A DNA stretch of 64,000 bases, taken from Marinobacter nanhaiticus D15-8W (GTDB taxonomy: Bacteria > Pseudomonadota > Gammaproteobacteria > Pseudomonadales > Oleiphilaceae). Position numbers and translations under genes: made by a program. The notes below the pieces were generated by a model. That model did no database searches and was not told where the DNA came from. It was given only the letters and a program-made list of their open reading frames with translations. Of the stretch, positions 44,827 to 53,330 are shown piece by piece (the stretch's first letter is position 1; each line of letters begins with the position of its first letter). The DNA is taken from the NCBI RefSeq assembly GCF_036511935.1, contig NZ_AP028878.1, positions 3,348,001 through 3,412,000 on the forward strand. Reading direction: 5' to 3'.

Positions 44827-44890
44827 GGCCTATCAGCCTGCATGCATTCAGGCCCGAGGCCAACGGCCTGAAGCGCCAACCTGATAGGCC
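44827..44890. promoter_or_regulatory. Nested perfect inverted repeats upstream of the racemase gene
   Basis: Outer arms GGCCTATCAG (44827-44836) and CTGATAGGCC (44881-44890) are exact complements; inner arms TTCAGGCC (44847-44854) and GGCCTGAA (44865-44872) are exact complements and lie nearly centred inside them. The structure lies in the divergent interval between the racemase and an AraC gene. It may be a regulator binding site or a leader RNA hairpin of the racemase transcript. Confidence 0.6.
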
Positions 44891-45070
44891 ACATCTTCCA
44901 CCCTGCCAGACGATGCCCACCAGGAGCCTGCGAGGCGGAAAGCCGAAGACGCATCGCGGAAGTTGCAAACGGGGTTCGCCCTCTTATGATAGGCGAGGAC
45001 TGAGGGGACCGCCGGTCCTGAACAAAATGGATCATCCGCCGGCGCAGTATTCCAAGACACGGGACCATGT

Positions 45071-46105
45071 ATGGCAAACCTGACGGTTTCCGGACACTTT
45101 GTAAGGGCCGCCCTGTGCGGTGCCGAGCTACAACAGCTGGACACCTCGGCCATGCTGCGTCGCGCCGCGATTTCACCGGAACTACTTCGCGCCTCCGGCG
45201 CCAGGGTGAGCAGCGCCCAGTTCAGCCGGCTCATGCAGGTCATCTGGCAGGATATGGCGGACGAATTCATGGGCATGGGACCGAGACGCTGCAGGCCCGG
45301 GACCTTTGCTACCATGTGCGCCTTGCTGAATGAATGCTCGACGCTCGAAAGCGTCCTGATACGTGCGCACCAGTTCTCCAACCTGTTCGACCATCCAGTC
45401 TGCATGCGTCACGAGCCCAGGGGTAAGGACCGGAAACAGGTCGCACTGGTACTGGAAGTCGACGGCGAGATTCATGACCCGAAGCACTTCTTCCGGGAGA
45501 GCATCCTGGTCATCTGGCACCGCCTGTGCAGTTGGCTGATCGGCCAGGCGATTGCCCTGGACGAGGCTCGCTTCGCCTATCCCTATCCGCCCCACGGTGA
45601 CGAGTACCGCCATATCTTCCATTGCCCGCTGACGTTCGAGGCCGAGCGTACCGAGCTGATCTTCGATGCCCGCTTCCTGTCGGCGCCGGTCATACGCGAC
45701 CGGCCGGAGATGAAGCAGTTCCTCAAGACGTCCCCCGCCGACCTGTTAGCCCGTCCGGACGAGGGCCACAGCTATACCGGCAGGATCCGCGGGCTGATCG
45801 GTCGCGACTTTTCCCGCCCTGTGCCGGATTTCGAGTGGATCGCATCGGAGCTCCACGTCAGCCCGCAAACCCTGCGACGTCGCCTGAAGCAGGAAAACAC
45901 GTCGTTCCAGGAAATCAAGGACCTGCTACGCCGGGACTTGGCGATCTATCACTTGGGGAAAAAGGAACGGGCGATAAACGATATCGCCCATCTGGTGGGA
46001 TTTACCGAGCCGTCTACATTCCATCGCGCCTTCAAGAAGTGGACCGGCATGACGCCCGGTGCCTGGCGCGAGAGCGAGGCGCCCAGGATTCAGGACGGCG
46101 ACTGA
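45071..46105 (+). CDS. AraC family transcriptional regulator, divergent from the racemase
   Basis: A 344-residue regulator with an N-terminal arabinose_bd-type domain and a C-terminal HTH_18 domain: DFEWIASELHVSPQTLRRRL and INDIAHLVGFTEPSTFHRAF, then KKWTGMTPGAWRES. It shares the layout of the regulator at 42623 but differs in sequence. Divergence from the racemase gene across a palindromic interval makes it the prime candidate for its control. A GTG or other start upstream cannot be excluded. Confidence 0.92.
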   Translation: MANLTVSGHFVRAALCGAELQQLDTSAMLRRAAISPELLRASGARVSSAQFSRLMQVIWQDMADEFMGMGPRRCRPGTFATMCALLNECSTLESVLIRAHQFSNLFDHPVCMRHEPRGKDRKQVALVLEVDGEIHDPKHFFRESILVIWHRLCSWLIGQAIALDEARFAYPYPPHGDEYRHIFHCPLTFEAERTELIFDARFLSAPVIRDRPEMKQFLKTSPADLLARPDEGHSYTGRIRGLIGRDFSRPVPDFEWIASELHVSPQTLRRRLKQENTSFQEIKDLLRRDLAIYHLGKKERAINDIAHLVGFTEPSTFHRAFKKWTGMTPGAWRESEAPRIQDGD

Positions 46106-46923
46106 AGTCGGCGGATCAAGTCGCCCAGGGTGCGGGCCAGCTCTTCGGTGGTGGATTCCTGGCCACCCAGCTTGATCCAGCGCGAGCCATCCCGAGGGTC
46201 ATATATAAAGCAGGTGCGCTCACCAGGCAGGCAGTCCCAGTCGAGCAGCGGATTTACGCCGTAAACCGGTAACCCGTTGGAAACGACTTGAGAGCGTCCG
46301 TCGGCCACCTTGCGGGTTTCCTGCAGCTGCAACTGCCCCGCCGCCGTGCTCACCCGATACAGGACATCAGGCTCCCCTTCAGCCCGCACGATCTTTTCGG
46401 TACCGGCTCGCCAGGCATTCTGGGATAGCAGGCTATTGGCATGACGCTCCAGGGCTTCCAGGGGCGTGCTGGCCAAATAGAGCTGCTGCAGCTCCTGGAT
46501 CGAATCGCCACTGGCCGGCTCTATGGTCGCCACCGGTTCGCCCTTCGCCTTTGCGGCCTGGGTGACGGCACCCTGCTTCTTGCGCATCTGCTCGATGGCG
46601 GTGATCAGTTCAAGGGAATCGGTATAGTGCTCACCCTCGCTCCCGGCCTGGGTGGCGTAGGTTTCCAGCGCAGCCATGGCCTCGTTGAGGTGACCGGCTT
46701 CGTACATGACCCGGCCACGATAGTAGGCGTAGTCGTCCGGTTTCTGCGTTTGCAGTGTCTGCAGGCGGTTCAGGTACTCACCCGCTTCGCCCCAGTTCTG
46801 GCTCTCCACTGCCTTTTCCACCGCAAGCATCAGCCGGCGCGTTTCATGTTCCGGCGGCAAGCCATACGCCAATTGGGTGAACAGCACTCCACCGACTACA
46901 ACACCCATCCATCTGGTTTTCAT
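46090..46923 (-). CDS. Exported protein with TPR-like N-terminal part, unknown function
   Basis: A 277-residue protein with signal peptide MKTRWMGVVVGGVLFTQLAYG. The mature N-terminus (NWGEAGEYLNRLQTLQTQKP, DDYAYYRGRVMYEAGHLNEA) looks like two tetratricopeptide-type helical hairpins. The C-terminal half is a small beta-rich domain with LLDWDCLPGERTCFIYDPRDG and a Cys pair that could form a disulfide. Start 46923 is chosen because of GGAG and AAGGA upstream and the signal peptide. It overlaps the convergent AraC gene by 16 bp. Role unknown. Confidence 0.7.
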   Translation of the reverse strand: MKTRWMGVVVGGVLFTQLAYGLPPEHETRRLMLAVEKAVESQNWGEAGEYLNRLQTLQTQKPDDYAYYRGRVMYEAGHLNEAMAALETYATQAGSEGEHYTDSLELITAIEQMRKKQGAVTQAAKAKGEPVATIEPASGDSIQELQQLYLASTPLEALERHANSLLSQNAWRAGTEKIVRAEGEPDVLYRVSTAAGQLQLQETRKVADGRSQVVSNGLPVYGVNPLLDWDCLPGERTCFIYDPRDGSRWIKLGGQESTTEELARTLGDLIRRLQSPS

Positions 46924-47365
46924 TCCTTTATTCTCCGCAGGGAACGTCACTGGTCATGGCCGACAAGTCCTGGGCCGGTTCAAGTAACTTCTGATTATGC
47001 CACTCGTCAAAGTGTCTGCCATTCCCTTCACGGATTCAACCTGACAGGTCGACGCGTCCTGCGCGGACTTGCCGACGTCTCAGTCGACGATGATGGTATC
47101 GTCGCTTTGATCGTCATCACCGCCGTCGCCACAGGCGACGAACCTATACCTGAACGAACATGGACTGACAGTGCACGGAAGAATTAAGCGCGAAGGGCAG
47201 GCGATGGATGGCAAGCTCATGGATGGTCGAAGCTCCGGATTCGCGACACGTCGTGATTGTTGCGAACATTCTAGGCCAGCGAGAACCCCGTTCTCTGTGA
47301 CCTGAATTCCATTCACCGCGATAGAGCCTGACAAATTTCAGTCGACGGCGTCCCCCGGTTTACTT
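46924..47365. other. Gene-free interval of 442 bp
   Basis: Lies between the exported TPR-like protein and rmuC (both minus strand). A minus-strand ORF at 47080-47334 ends in FVACGDGGDDDQSDDTIIVD, which looks like the lipobox and acidic stretch of a small lipoprotein, but it has no signal peptide in frame, so at most a decayed lipoprotein gene is present. No promoter or RNA gene was recognised. Confidence 0.3.
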
Positions 47366-49030
47366 CTAACTGCCTGCATCGTTACCTGCATCGCCTTTGT
47401 CCTTGGCCAGGCTTTGATCCACAGGCAAGTCTTCGTCCGTCGCCAGACTTTCGTCCGCAGCTAGACCTTCCTCCGCGGCAATACTCTCAACCTCGGCCTG
47501 GTCGCGCACGCTCTTGGGCAGCTCCTTCTTGACGCGCACACCCAGTTCCACGAAACGGTTGGCCTGGGAAATCAGGTTGCCCTTGCCGCGGGTCAGCGTA
47601 TTCATGGCTGAATCGTAAGTGCCATGAACCGTCTGTAGCTGGCTGCCGAGACGCTCCATGGACTCCACGAAGACCCGGAGTTTGTCGTAGACCGCCCCGG
47701 CACGGTCGGCAATCCGCCGCGCATTCTGACTCTGGCGCTCATAACGCCAGATATTCTCGATGGTTCGCAGGGTGGCCAATAGCGTTGTCGGTGTGACAAC
47801 GATAATCTTGCGATCGAACGCCTCACCAAACAGATTCTCGTCCTGCTGGAAGGCCGCCACGAACGCCGGTTCGATAGGCATGAACAGCAGCACGAAATCC
47901 GGCGACCGGAGGCCGTGCAACTGACTGTAGTCTTTCTCGCTCAAGGTGCGGATATGCTGGCGTACAGCGTCCACGTGGGCCTTGAGCGCTTCCTGGCGCT
48001 CAATGTCGTCCTCGGCGGTCACCCATTGCTGATACGCGAGCAAGGAGACTTTCGAGTCGACGATCAGGTTGCGCTCGTCCGGCAGGTGCACCACCACATC
48101 CGGCCGGAACAGCTGACCATCGCCGTCACGATAGCTGCCCTGGGTATCATACTCGACGCCCTTGCGCAGACCTGATTTTTCCAGCACCCGCTCGAGGATC
48201 AGTTCGCCCCAGTTACCCTGAATCTTCTTGTCACCCTTGAGCGCCTTGGTCAGGTTGGCCGCCTCTTCGGTAATCTGGCGGTTGAGCTTCTGCAGGGATT
48301 CGATTTCGCTACGCAGCGCCTGGCGGTCCCGGGTTTCGGTGGTATAGACGTCCTCCACCCGCTTGCGGAAATCGGTGAGCTGCTCTCGAAAGGGGTTGAG
48401 CAGGGTATCCAGACTGGTGCGGGTCTGCTGGGAAAAACGCTCGTTCTTCTGCTCGAAGATGCGATTCGCCAGGTTCTCGAACTCCTGCTTCAGGGCATCC
48501 CGGTTGCGCTCCAACAGTTCCAGCTTCTCGCGGGTGGCGCGACGCTCCTCCTCCCGGATGACCTCGTATTCCCGGATCGACACCCTGGCCTCGGATAGCG
48601 AGCGCTGGGCTGATTCGTACTGGCCACGCAGGTTTTCCAGATCCTCTTCCAGGGCTTTCTCGTGACGCTGTGCGGCGTTGCGCTCGGCCTCCAGCGAAGC
48701 GACGCGGTTCTCCAGTTCGCCGGTCCTGCGCCGCCAATCTTCCCTCGCAGTCTCGGTTGCTTCGAGTTGTTGACGAAGCTGATTTCCCACCAGTCGAGAC
48801 TGTTCGCGCTGCTGCTCGAGCAACGCCATGGATTGCGATGCCTCCCGCCCCTGGGCTTCGGCTGCCTCGGCCCGTGCCTTCATCTCGTCCAACCGGACCT
48901 GGGCCTGCGCGACCTGTGTAGCCGTATGGCGACGATATATCAGGGCCACGACGATCGCTGTCATAATGGCAGCCACCAAGCCGACGGTCACGAATTCGGG
49001 AAGCAGTTCTCTGGGAAACGACAACGGCAC
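47366..49030 (-). CDS. rmuC: DNA recombination protein RmuC
   Basis: A 554-residue RmuC. An N-terminal membrane helix (FVTVGLVAAIMTAIVVALIY) is followed by a long coiled coil (about 45-230) and the RmuC nuclease-like domain with QGNWGELILERVLEKSGLRK and DVVVHLPDERNLIVDSKVSL. RmuC limits inversion at short inverted repeats. GTG at 49030 is the probable start because CAGGAG lies 6 bases upstream; a longer ORF begins at 49123. The acidic C-terminal tail with repeats of ADESLATDEDLPVDQSLA is unusual. Confidence 0.9.
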   Translation of the reverse strand: MPLSFPRELLPEFVTVGLVAAIMTAIVVALIYRRHTATQVAQAQVRLDEMKARAEAAEAQGREASQSMALLEQQREQSRLVGNQLRQQLEATETAREDWRRRTGELENRVASLEAERNAAQRHEKALEEDLENLRGQYESAQRSLSEARVSIREYEVIREEERRATREKLELLERNRDALKQEFENLANRIFEQKNERFSQQTRTSLDTLLNPFREQLTDFRKRVEDVYTTETRDRQALRSEIESLQKLNRQITEEAANLTKALKGDKKIQGNWGELILERVLEKSGLRKGVEYDTQGSYRDGDGQLFRPDVVVHLPDERNLIVDSKVSLLAYQQWVTAEDDIERQEALKAHVDAVRQHIRTLSEKDYSQLHGLRSPDFVLLFMPIEPAFVAAFQQDENLFGEAFDRKIIVVTPTTLLATLRTIENIWRYERQSQNARRIADRAGAVYDKLRVFVESMERLGSQLQTVHGTYDSAMNTLTRGKGNLISQANRFVELGVRVKKELPKSVRDQAEVESIAAEEGLAADESLATDEDLPVDQSLAKDKGDAGNDAGS

Positions 49031-49404
49031 GTTCAACTCCTGCTTATGCCAAAGGTACAAGTATGCCAACGGTGTAAACGGCAATTCCCGGGGATTATCC
49101 AGAAAAGCGGTGTTCGAGGCCAAGGAACAGCTTCCAGCCGGATAAGACTAAAGGCCAAATGACAGCGCTTCGCAATGCTGATAGATCTGGGAGATTGGTG
49201 AAACTGCACGCAGCCCGACTGACGCACAGGTCCCAAAAAAGGCAACTGCAAGCCGCCTGCCCGCATCCAGCCATGGAACCGGTCCGTAAAGTACGCTACA
49301 ACGACAAAGAGCACCCAATGCTAACCACTGTCATATGGGCGCAAAAACGATAAATATAACAAGACGTCAGTGACCGGGAGGGTCGACGCGATTGTCCGGC
49401 GCTG
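49031..49404. other. Intergenic region, 374 bp, between rmuC and a small gene
   Basis: Divergent interval that must carry promoters for rmuC (minus) and the 132-residue protein gene (plus). I see no gene, repeat or terminator. A possible longer rmuC N-terminus (to 49123) would overlap its left side. Confidence 0.35.
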
Positions 49405-49803
49405 ATGCAGGGTCCCAATGACCTGGCAAGGATTATTCGAGACACAGCCATGTTGAGAGCACTCTGGCGAAGGACGACGGGACAAGGTGACGTCGAGCCC
49501 GCTGATAGCGGCAACCGGGAATTGAGCCTCACCGAACACCTGACGCACACGGGCCGGTATCACCTTGAGCGCCTGCAGACGTTGGTGGAACTGCGCTACG
49601 AGCAGACTTTCCCAGACCGTTCCGATGCCAGTATCCGCCAGTTGATCCACTACGCGTCACGCATCCAGGATCAGGATATCCAGCGCGAACTGCTGTTGCT
49701 TTATCTCAACTGCCCGCCTGCCGTCCAGGCCCACTTGCGCTCTGGCGACATCATCGATGCCGATCACTATATCCGAACCCAGCGATCACCCCCGGAAGAA
49801 TGA
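49405..49803 (+). CDS. Hypothetical protein, 132 residues
   Basis: A charged, helical protein with no recognised motif; central segment LTHTGRYHLERLQTLVELRYEQT and IHYASRIQDQDIQRELLLLYLNCP. The start is uncertain: ATG 49405 has no clear ribosome site, and ATG 49450 is an alternative. Codon usage follows the neighbours. It precedes the three-gene retropepsin/7TM/ATP-grasp operon by 139 bp and may or may not be part of it. Confidence 0.55.
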   Translation: MQGPNDLARIIRDTAMLRALWRRTTGQGDVEPADSGNRELSLTEHLTHTGRYHLERLQTLVELRYEQTFPDRSDASIRQLIHYASRIQDQDIQRELLLLYLNCPPAVQAHLRSGDIIDADHYIRTQRSPPEE

Positions 49804-49942
49804 GGTGCACGTCTCGCAGCCGGAGACGGGTTACCTATCGGTAAATCCTACCGCTGTCGTATTAATGTATACTCCCCTGCGTCAGATTTCGGCCCCTCCC
49901 AGGAGCCGGCCATAGACACACAAGACAAACCCGAGGTCGCTC

Positions 49943-50758
49943 ATGCCCACGCGCGCAGGTTGCACGCTGCCCCATCTCTTCATGCTCGTCGTTACCACTT
50001 TCGCCCTCGCCGGCTGTGCCGGTTCTGCACTGGTCGAGAAGGACAATCTCGAAACCCTCGAAAAGGGCCAGTCGGAACAGACCCGCGAAATCCAGCAATT
50101 GAGCGAGGACCTGAAAGCCCATCATCGCGGCATGGTGCGTAACAGCAACGAAAACACCCGCGCGCTGATCGAAACGATCCGCCAGCAGATCTCGCCGCCC
50201 TCCTGTCCGGAACGGCCGCAACCGGTCTGCCGCGAAGTAAGCGAACCTGCATCCAAGTCCGCACCATCGCAACGACTCAACGGCATGTTGATCGTCGGCG
50301 AACTGGAACGTGTGCATTTTATGGAGCCAGGCCTGACCTATGAGGCCCGCGTCGACAGCGGTGCGGAAACCTCATCGCTCGACGCCCGCAATGTCACCTA
50401 CTTCGAACGCAATGGCGAGGACTGGGTCCGCTTCGATGTACCCGTCCCCGGCGCCAAGAACGAACTGGAGACACTGGAGCGTCCCCTTTCCCGCAACGCC
50501 CGCATCATCCAGGCGTCGGCGGATGACAGCGAGCGTCGTGCCGTAGTGGAGATGCAATTCGCTATCGGCGATCACGTGCAGAAGGCGGAATTCACCCTGT
50601 CCAACCGGGAAAACCTCTCCCAGACCGTTCTGGTCGGCCGCAACATCCTGCGGGACGTGATGCTGATCGATGTCGGCAAGGAGTACGCCACCTCCCTGCC
50701 GGAGAAGCTCAAATCCAGCAAACCAGCCGCAAAGGCAGGTAAAGGAGACGGTCAGTGA
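49943..50758 (+). CDS. Retropepsin-like lipoprotein (ATP-dependent zinc protease family)
   Basis: A 271-residue exported protein. The signal peptide ends in a lipobox (LAGC, Cys25). After a helical linker comes the domain (about 112-260) annotated in databases as putative ATP-dependent zinc protease, which has a retropepsin-like fold: YEARVDSGAETSSLDAR contains the DSGA motif with the catalytic-type Asp138, and VLVGRNIL forms the second conserved element. The stop overlaps the next gene by 4 bp. Its partners are an ATP-grasp ligase and a 7TM transglutaminase-like protein; proteolysis of a product of the ligase is an inference. Confidence 0.85.
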   Translation: MPTRAGCTLPHLFMLVVTTFALAGCAGSALVEKDNLETLEKGQSEQTREIQQLSEDLKAHHRGMVRNSNENTRALIETIRQQISPPSCPERPQPVCREVSEPASKSAPSQRLNGMLIVGELERVHFMEPGLTYEARVDSGAETSSLDARNVTYFERNGEDWVRFDVPVPGAKNELETLERPLSRNARIIQASADDSERRAVVEMQFAIGDHVQKAEFTLSNRENLSQTVLVGRNILRDVMLIDVGKEYATSLPEKLKSSKPAAKAGKGDGQ

Positions 50759-52266
50759 AGTCCCGCTATCCTTTCTATATCGCCGTTGCGCTGCTGATTA
50801 TTGCCGGTCTGGGCCTGGCCACCCTCCGACATGTCGAGCTGGGCATTCCCTGGCTTTCGGGCGACGAGCGTCCAGTATGGCTGGTGGAGGCGCGGATAGA
50901 CTTCCAGGCCAGCGGCGAACCCGTGCTGGTGAGCCTCAACCTGCCGGACAACCCGCCCGGCTTCCATGTTCTTTCGGAGCAAGCGGCTTCGCCAGGCTAC
51001 GGTTTTTCCATTATCGAGGAAGAAGGCGACCGTCGCGGCGAGTGGTCCATCCGAGAGGCCAGCGGCGCCCAGACCCTCTACTACAAGGCCCAGTTCGTGC
51101 CTGACCCGGATGTACGCCCGCCACAGCCCAAGAAACCGCCACAGCCGGAAACCATCTACTGGGAGGAACCCCAGGCCACAGCCGCAAATGAAGTGCTGGA
51201 ACTCGCCGCCGCCAAATCCAGTACGCCAGAGAGCATGACCCGTGAACTGATCAAACTGATCCGCTCCACGGATCCGAACCAGAACACCGCCCTCCTGCTG
51301 TCGGGTAACCGCCCGGTGGATGTGCTCTCGCGCCTGCTGAACCACGCCGATATCCCCGCCCGCATCTCCGAAGGCATCATGCTCGAGGACGCCCGCCGTC
51401 GTCAGCCATTGCGGCCGTTCCTGCAAATCTATGACGGGGACAGCTGGCTAACCTTCAACCCCCAAAGCGGCGAACAGGGTCTGCCGGAGAATGTACTGCT
51501 GTGGAACCGTGACACCACGTCACTGCTGGACGTAATGGGCGGCAACCAGTCGGTGGTCAGCTTTGCCATGTTGCGTCAGACGGTGCCAGCCCTACAGCTG
51601 GCCCGTGCAGAGGCTATCGACAGCGGCCTGGGTTTCCTCAGCCTCTACCAGTTGCCGATCGAGGAGCAGAGCATGTTCCGCATGCTTCTCTTGCTACCAT
51701 TGGGGGCGATGGTGGTGGCCTTCATGCGGATCGTCATCGGTATCCGCACCTCGGGCACCTTCATGCCGGTGCTGATCGCCGTCGCGTTCCTCCAGACCTC
51801 CCTCTTGCCCGGCCTGGTCACTTTTATCAGCGTCGTAACCATCGGCCTGCTGCTGCGGGGCTACCTGTCCAGCCTTAACCTGTTGTTGGTTTCGCGAATA
51901 TCGACGCTGATCATACTGGTCATATTCATGAGTACGGCGATCAGCATCGTCGGCTACCAGATGGGCTTCAACACCGGCATGACAGTGACCTTCTTCCCGA
52001 TGGTCATCCTTGCCTGGACCATTGAGCGCATGTCGATCCTGTGGGAAGAGGAAGGCCCCCACGAAGTGGTGGTTCAGGGTGCCGGCAGTCTGCTGGTCGC
52101 GACGCTGGCGTACCTGCTGATGGATGCGCCCCTGGCCCGGCATCTCACCTTCAACTTCCCGGAACTGCACCTGGTGATCCTCGCCATCATCCTGCTGCTG
52201 GGTCAATACACCGGCTATAAACTCAGCGAGCTGCGCCGGTTCTATCCGATGAAGGTGTACGAATGA
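50755..52266 (+). CDS. Inactive transglutaminase fused to seven transmembrane helices
   Basis: A 503-residue membrane protein. An N-terminal helix (YPFYIAVALLIIAGLGLATL) anchors a periplasmic domain (30-280) related to transglutaminases but lacking the Cys-His-Asp set, and about seven hydrophobic helices follow (310-490, LLLLPLGAMVVAFMRIVIGI to LVILAIILLLGQYTGYKL). This matches the Pfam inactive transglutaminase/7TM pair. It overlaps the upstream gene by 4 bp and the downstream ATP-grasp gene by 4 bp, so all three are translationally coupled. A role as a membrane sensor or scaffold for the ligase is likely. Confidence 0.9.
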   Translation: MKSRYPFYIAVALLIIAGLGLATLRHVELGIPWLSGDERPVWLVEARIDFQASGEPVLVSLNLPDNPPGFHVLSEQAASPGYGFSIIEEEGDRRGEWSIREASGAQTLYYKAQFVPDPDVRPPQPKKPPQPETIYWEEPQATAANEVLELAAAKSSTPESMTRELIKLIRSTDPNQNTALLLSGNRPVDVLSRLLNHADIPARISEGIMLEDARRRQPLRPFLQIYDGDSWLTFNPQSGEQGLPENVLLWNRDTTSLLDVMGGNQSVVSFAMLRQTVPALQLARAEAIDSGLGFLSLYQLPIEEQSMFRMLLLLPLGAMVVAFMRIVIGIRTSGTFMPVLIAVAFLQTSLLPGLVTFISVVTIGLLLRGYLSSLNLLLVSRISTLIILVIFMSTAISIVGYQMGFNTGMTVTFFPMVILAWTIERMSILWEEEGPHEVVVQGAGSLLVATLAYLLMDAPLARHLTFNFPELHLVILAIILLLGQYTGYKLSELRRFYPMKVYE

Positions 52267-53264
52267 TCCGGTGGATTTCGCCCGCAGCGCTCAACCGGCG
52301 CGGCATGCTGAACATGAATCGCCGCAACGTGAGCTACATCGCGCGTTACAACGAGCGCAGCGCCTATCCGCTCGTAGACAACAAACTGAAAACCAAGCTC
52401 ATCGCGGCAGAATACGATGTATCGACCCCCAAGCTGCGGCAGGTCGTCAGTCAGCAGCACGAAATCTCCCATTTCCGGGAGCGAGTCGAAGATTTGGCCG
52501 GCTTCGCTATCAAACCCGCCAAGGGCTCGGGGGGCAAGGGCATTATGGTCATTACGGGGCGGGATGACGATCGCTTCGTCAAGGCGTCCGGCGCTACGGT
52601 GTCCCTGGCCAGCCTGGAAAGGCACCTGTCGAACATCCTGGCAGGGCTGTACTCCCTCGGCGGCGCGCCGGATGTGGCCATTGTCGAGGACCTGATCCAG
52701 TGCAGCAGCACGCTGACCGACTTCTCGTTTCAGGGCGTTCCGGATATCCGTATTGTCGTGTTCCGCGGCTATCCCGTCATGGCCATGCTTCGTCTTGCGA
52801 CCCGCGCTTCCGACGGTAAGGCCAACCTGCACCAGGGCGCTATCGGGGTGGGCATCGATATTGCCTCCGGCCAAAGTCTGAACGCCGTACAGTTCAACAG
52901 ACCGGTAAGCCATCACCCGGATACCGGCCTGGCACTGGAGCACATCCACATCCAGGAGTGGCACACCATGCTGGTAATGGCATCCCGCTGTTATGAAGCC
53001 ACCGGCCTGGGCTATATGGGTGCAGACCTGGTGCTCGACCAGAACAGCGGCCCCACCCTGCTTGAGCTGAACGCCCGCCCGGGGCTAGCCATCCAGATGG
53101 CAAATGGCAAGGGCCTGCTGCCAAGGCTGAAGTATATCGAGGGCCTCAAACGCACCCACCTGACGCCCGAAGCCCGGGTGGAATACGCCATGTCCGTTTT
53201 CAGCCATACCGGCGCGCTGTATACGCCCCCCAAGAAAACGTCGAGCTCGCGCGTACCTGCCTGA
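52263..53264 (+). CDS. Alpha-L-glutamate ligase-like ATP-grasp protein (RimK-related)
   Basis: A 333-residue ATP-grasp ligase. Motifs are FAIKPAKGSGGKGIMVIT (ATP-binding lid), VAIVEDLIQ and LLELNARPGLAIQMANG (metal and phosphate binding). It belongs to the RimK-related glutamate ligase-like group that is constantly found with the 7TM inactive transglutaminase. It should add an amino acid, perhaps glutamate, to a peptide or protein at the expense of ATP; the substrate is unknown. It is the last gene of the three-gene operon, followed by a bidirectional terminator. Confidence 0.92.
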   Translation: MIRWISPAALNRRGMLNMNRRNVSYIARYNERSAYPLVDNKLKTKLIAAEYDVSTPKLRQVVSQQHEISHFRERVEDLAGFAIKPAKGSGGKGIMVITGRDDDRFVKASGATVSLASLERHLSNILAGLYSLGGAPDVAIVEDLIQCSSTLTDFSFQGVPDIRIVVFRGYPVMAMLRLATRASDGKANLHQGAIGVGIDIASGQSLNAVQFNRPVSHHPDTGLALEHIHIQEWHTMLVMASRCYEATGLGYMGADLVLDQNSGPTLLELNARPGLAIQMANGKGLLPRLKYIEGLKRTHLTPEARVEYAMSVFSHTGALYTPPKKTSSSRVPA

Positions 53265-53283
53265 AACACAAACAGCAGCCACA

Positions 53284-53315
53284 AAAAAACCCGCCTCCCA
53301 GGAGGCGGGTTTTTT
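53284..53315. terminator. Bidirectional terminator between the ATP-grasp and BCCT genes
   Basis: A perfect 15-bp stem AAAAAACCCGCCTCC / GGAGGCGGGTTTTTT with a 2-base CA loop, making A/T-tracts on both sides; it serves the convergent ATP-grasp and BCCT transcripts. Confidence 0.95.
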
Positions 53316-53330
53316 ATTGGGCTAGCCGAC

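Noticed and set aside
47080..47334. Open frame ending in VACGDGGDDDQSDDTIIVD, lipoprotein-like
   Set aside because: No signal peptide in frame before the Cys; at most a decayed lipoprotein gene, so not listed as a gene.
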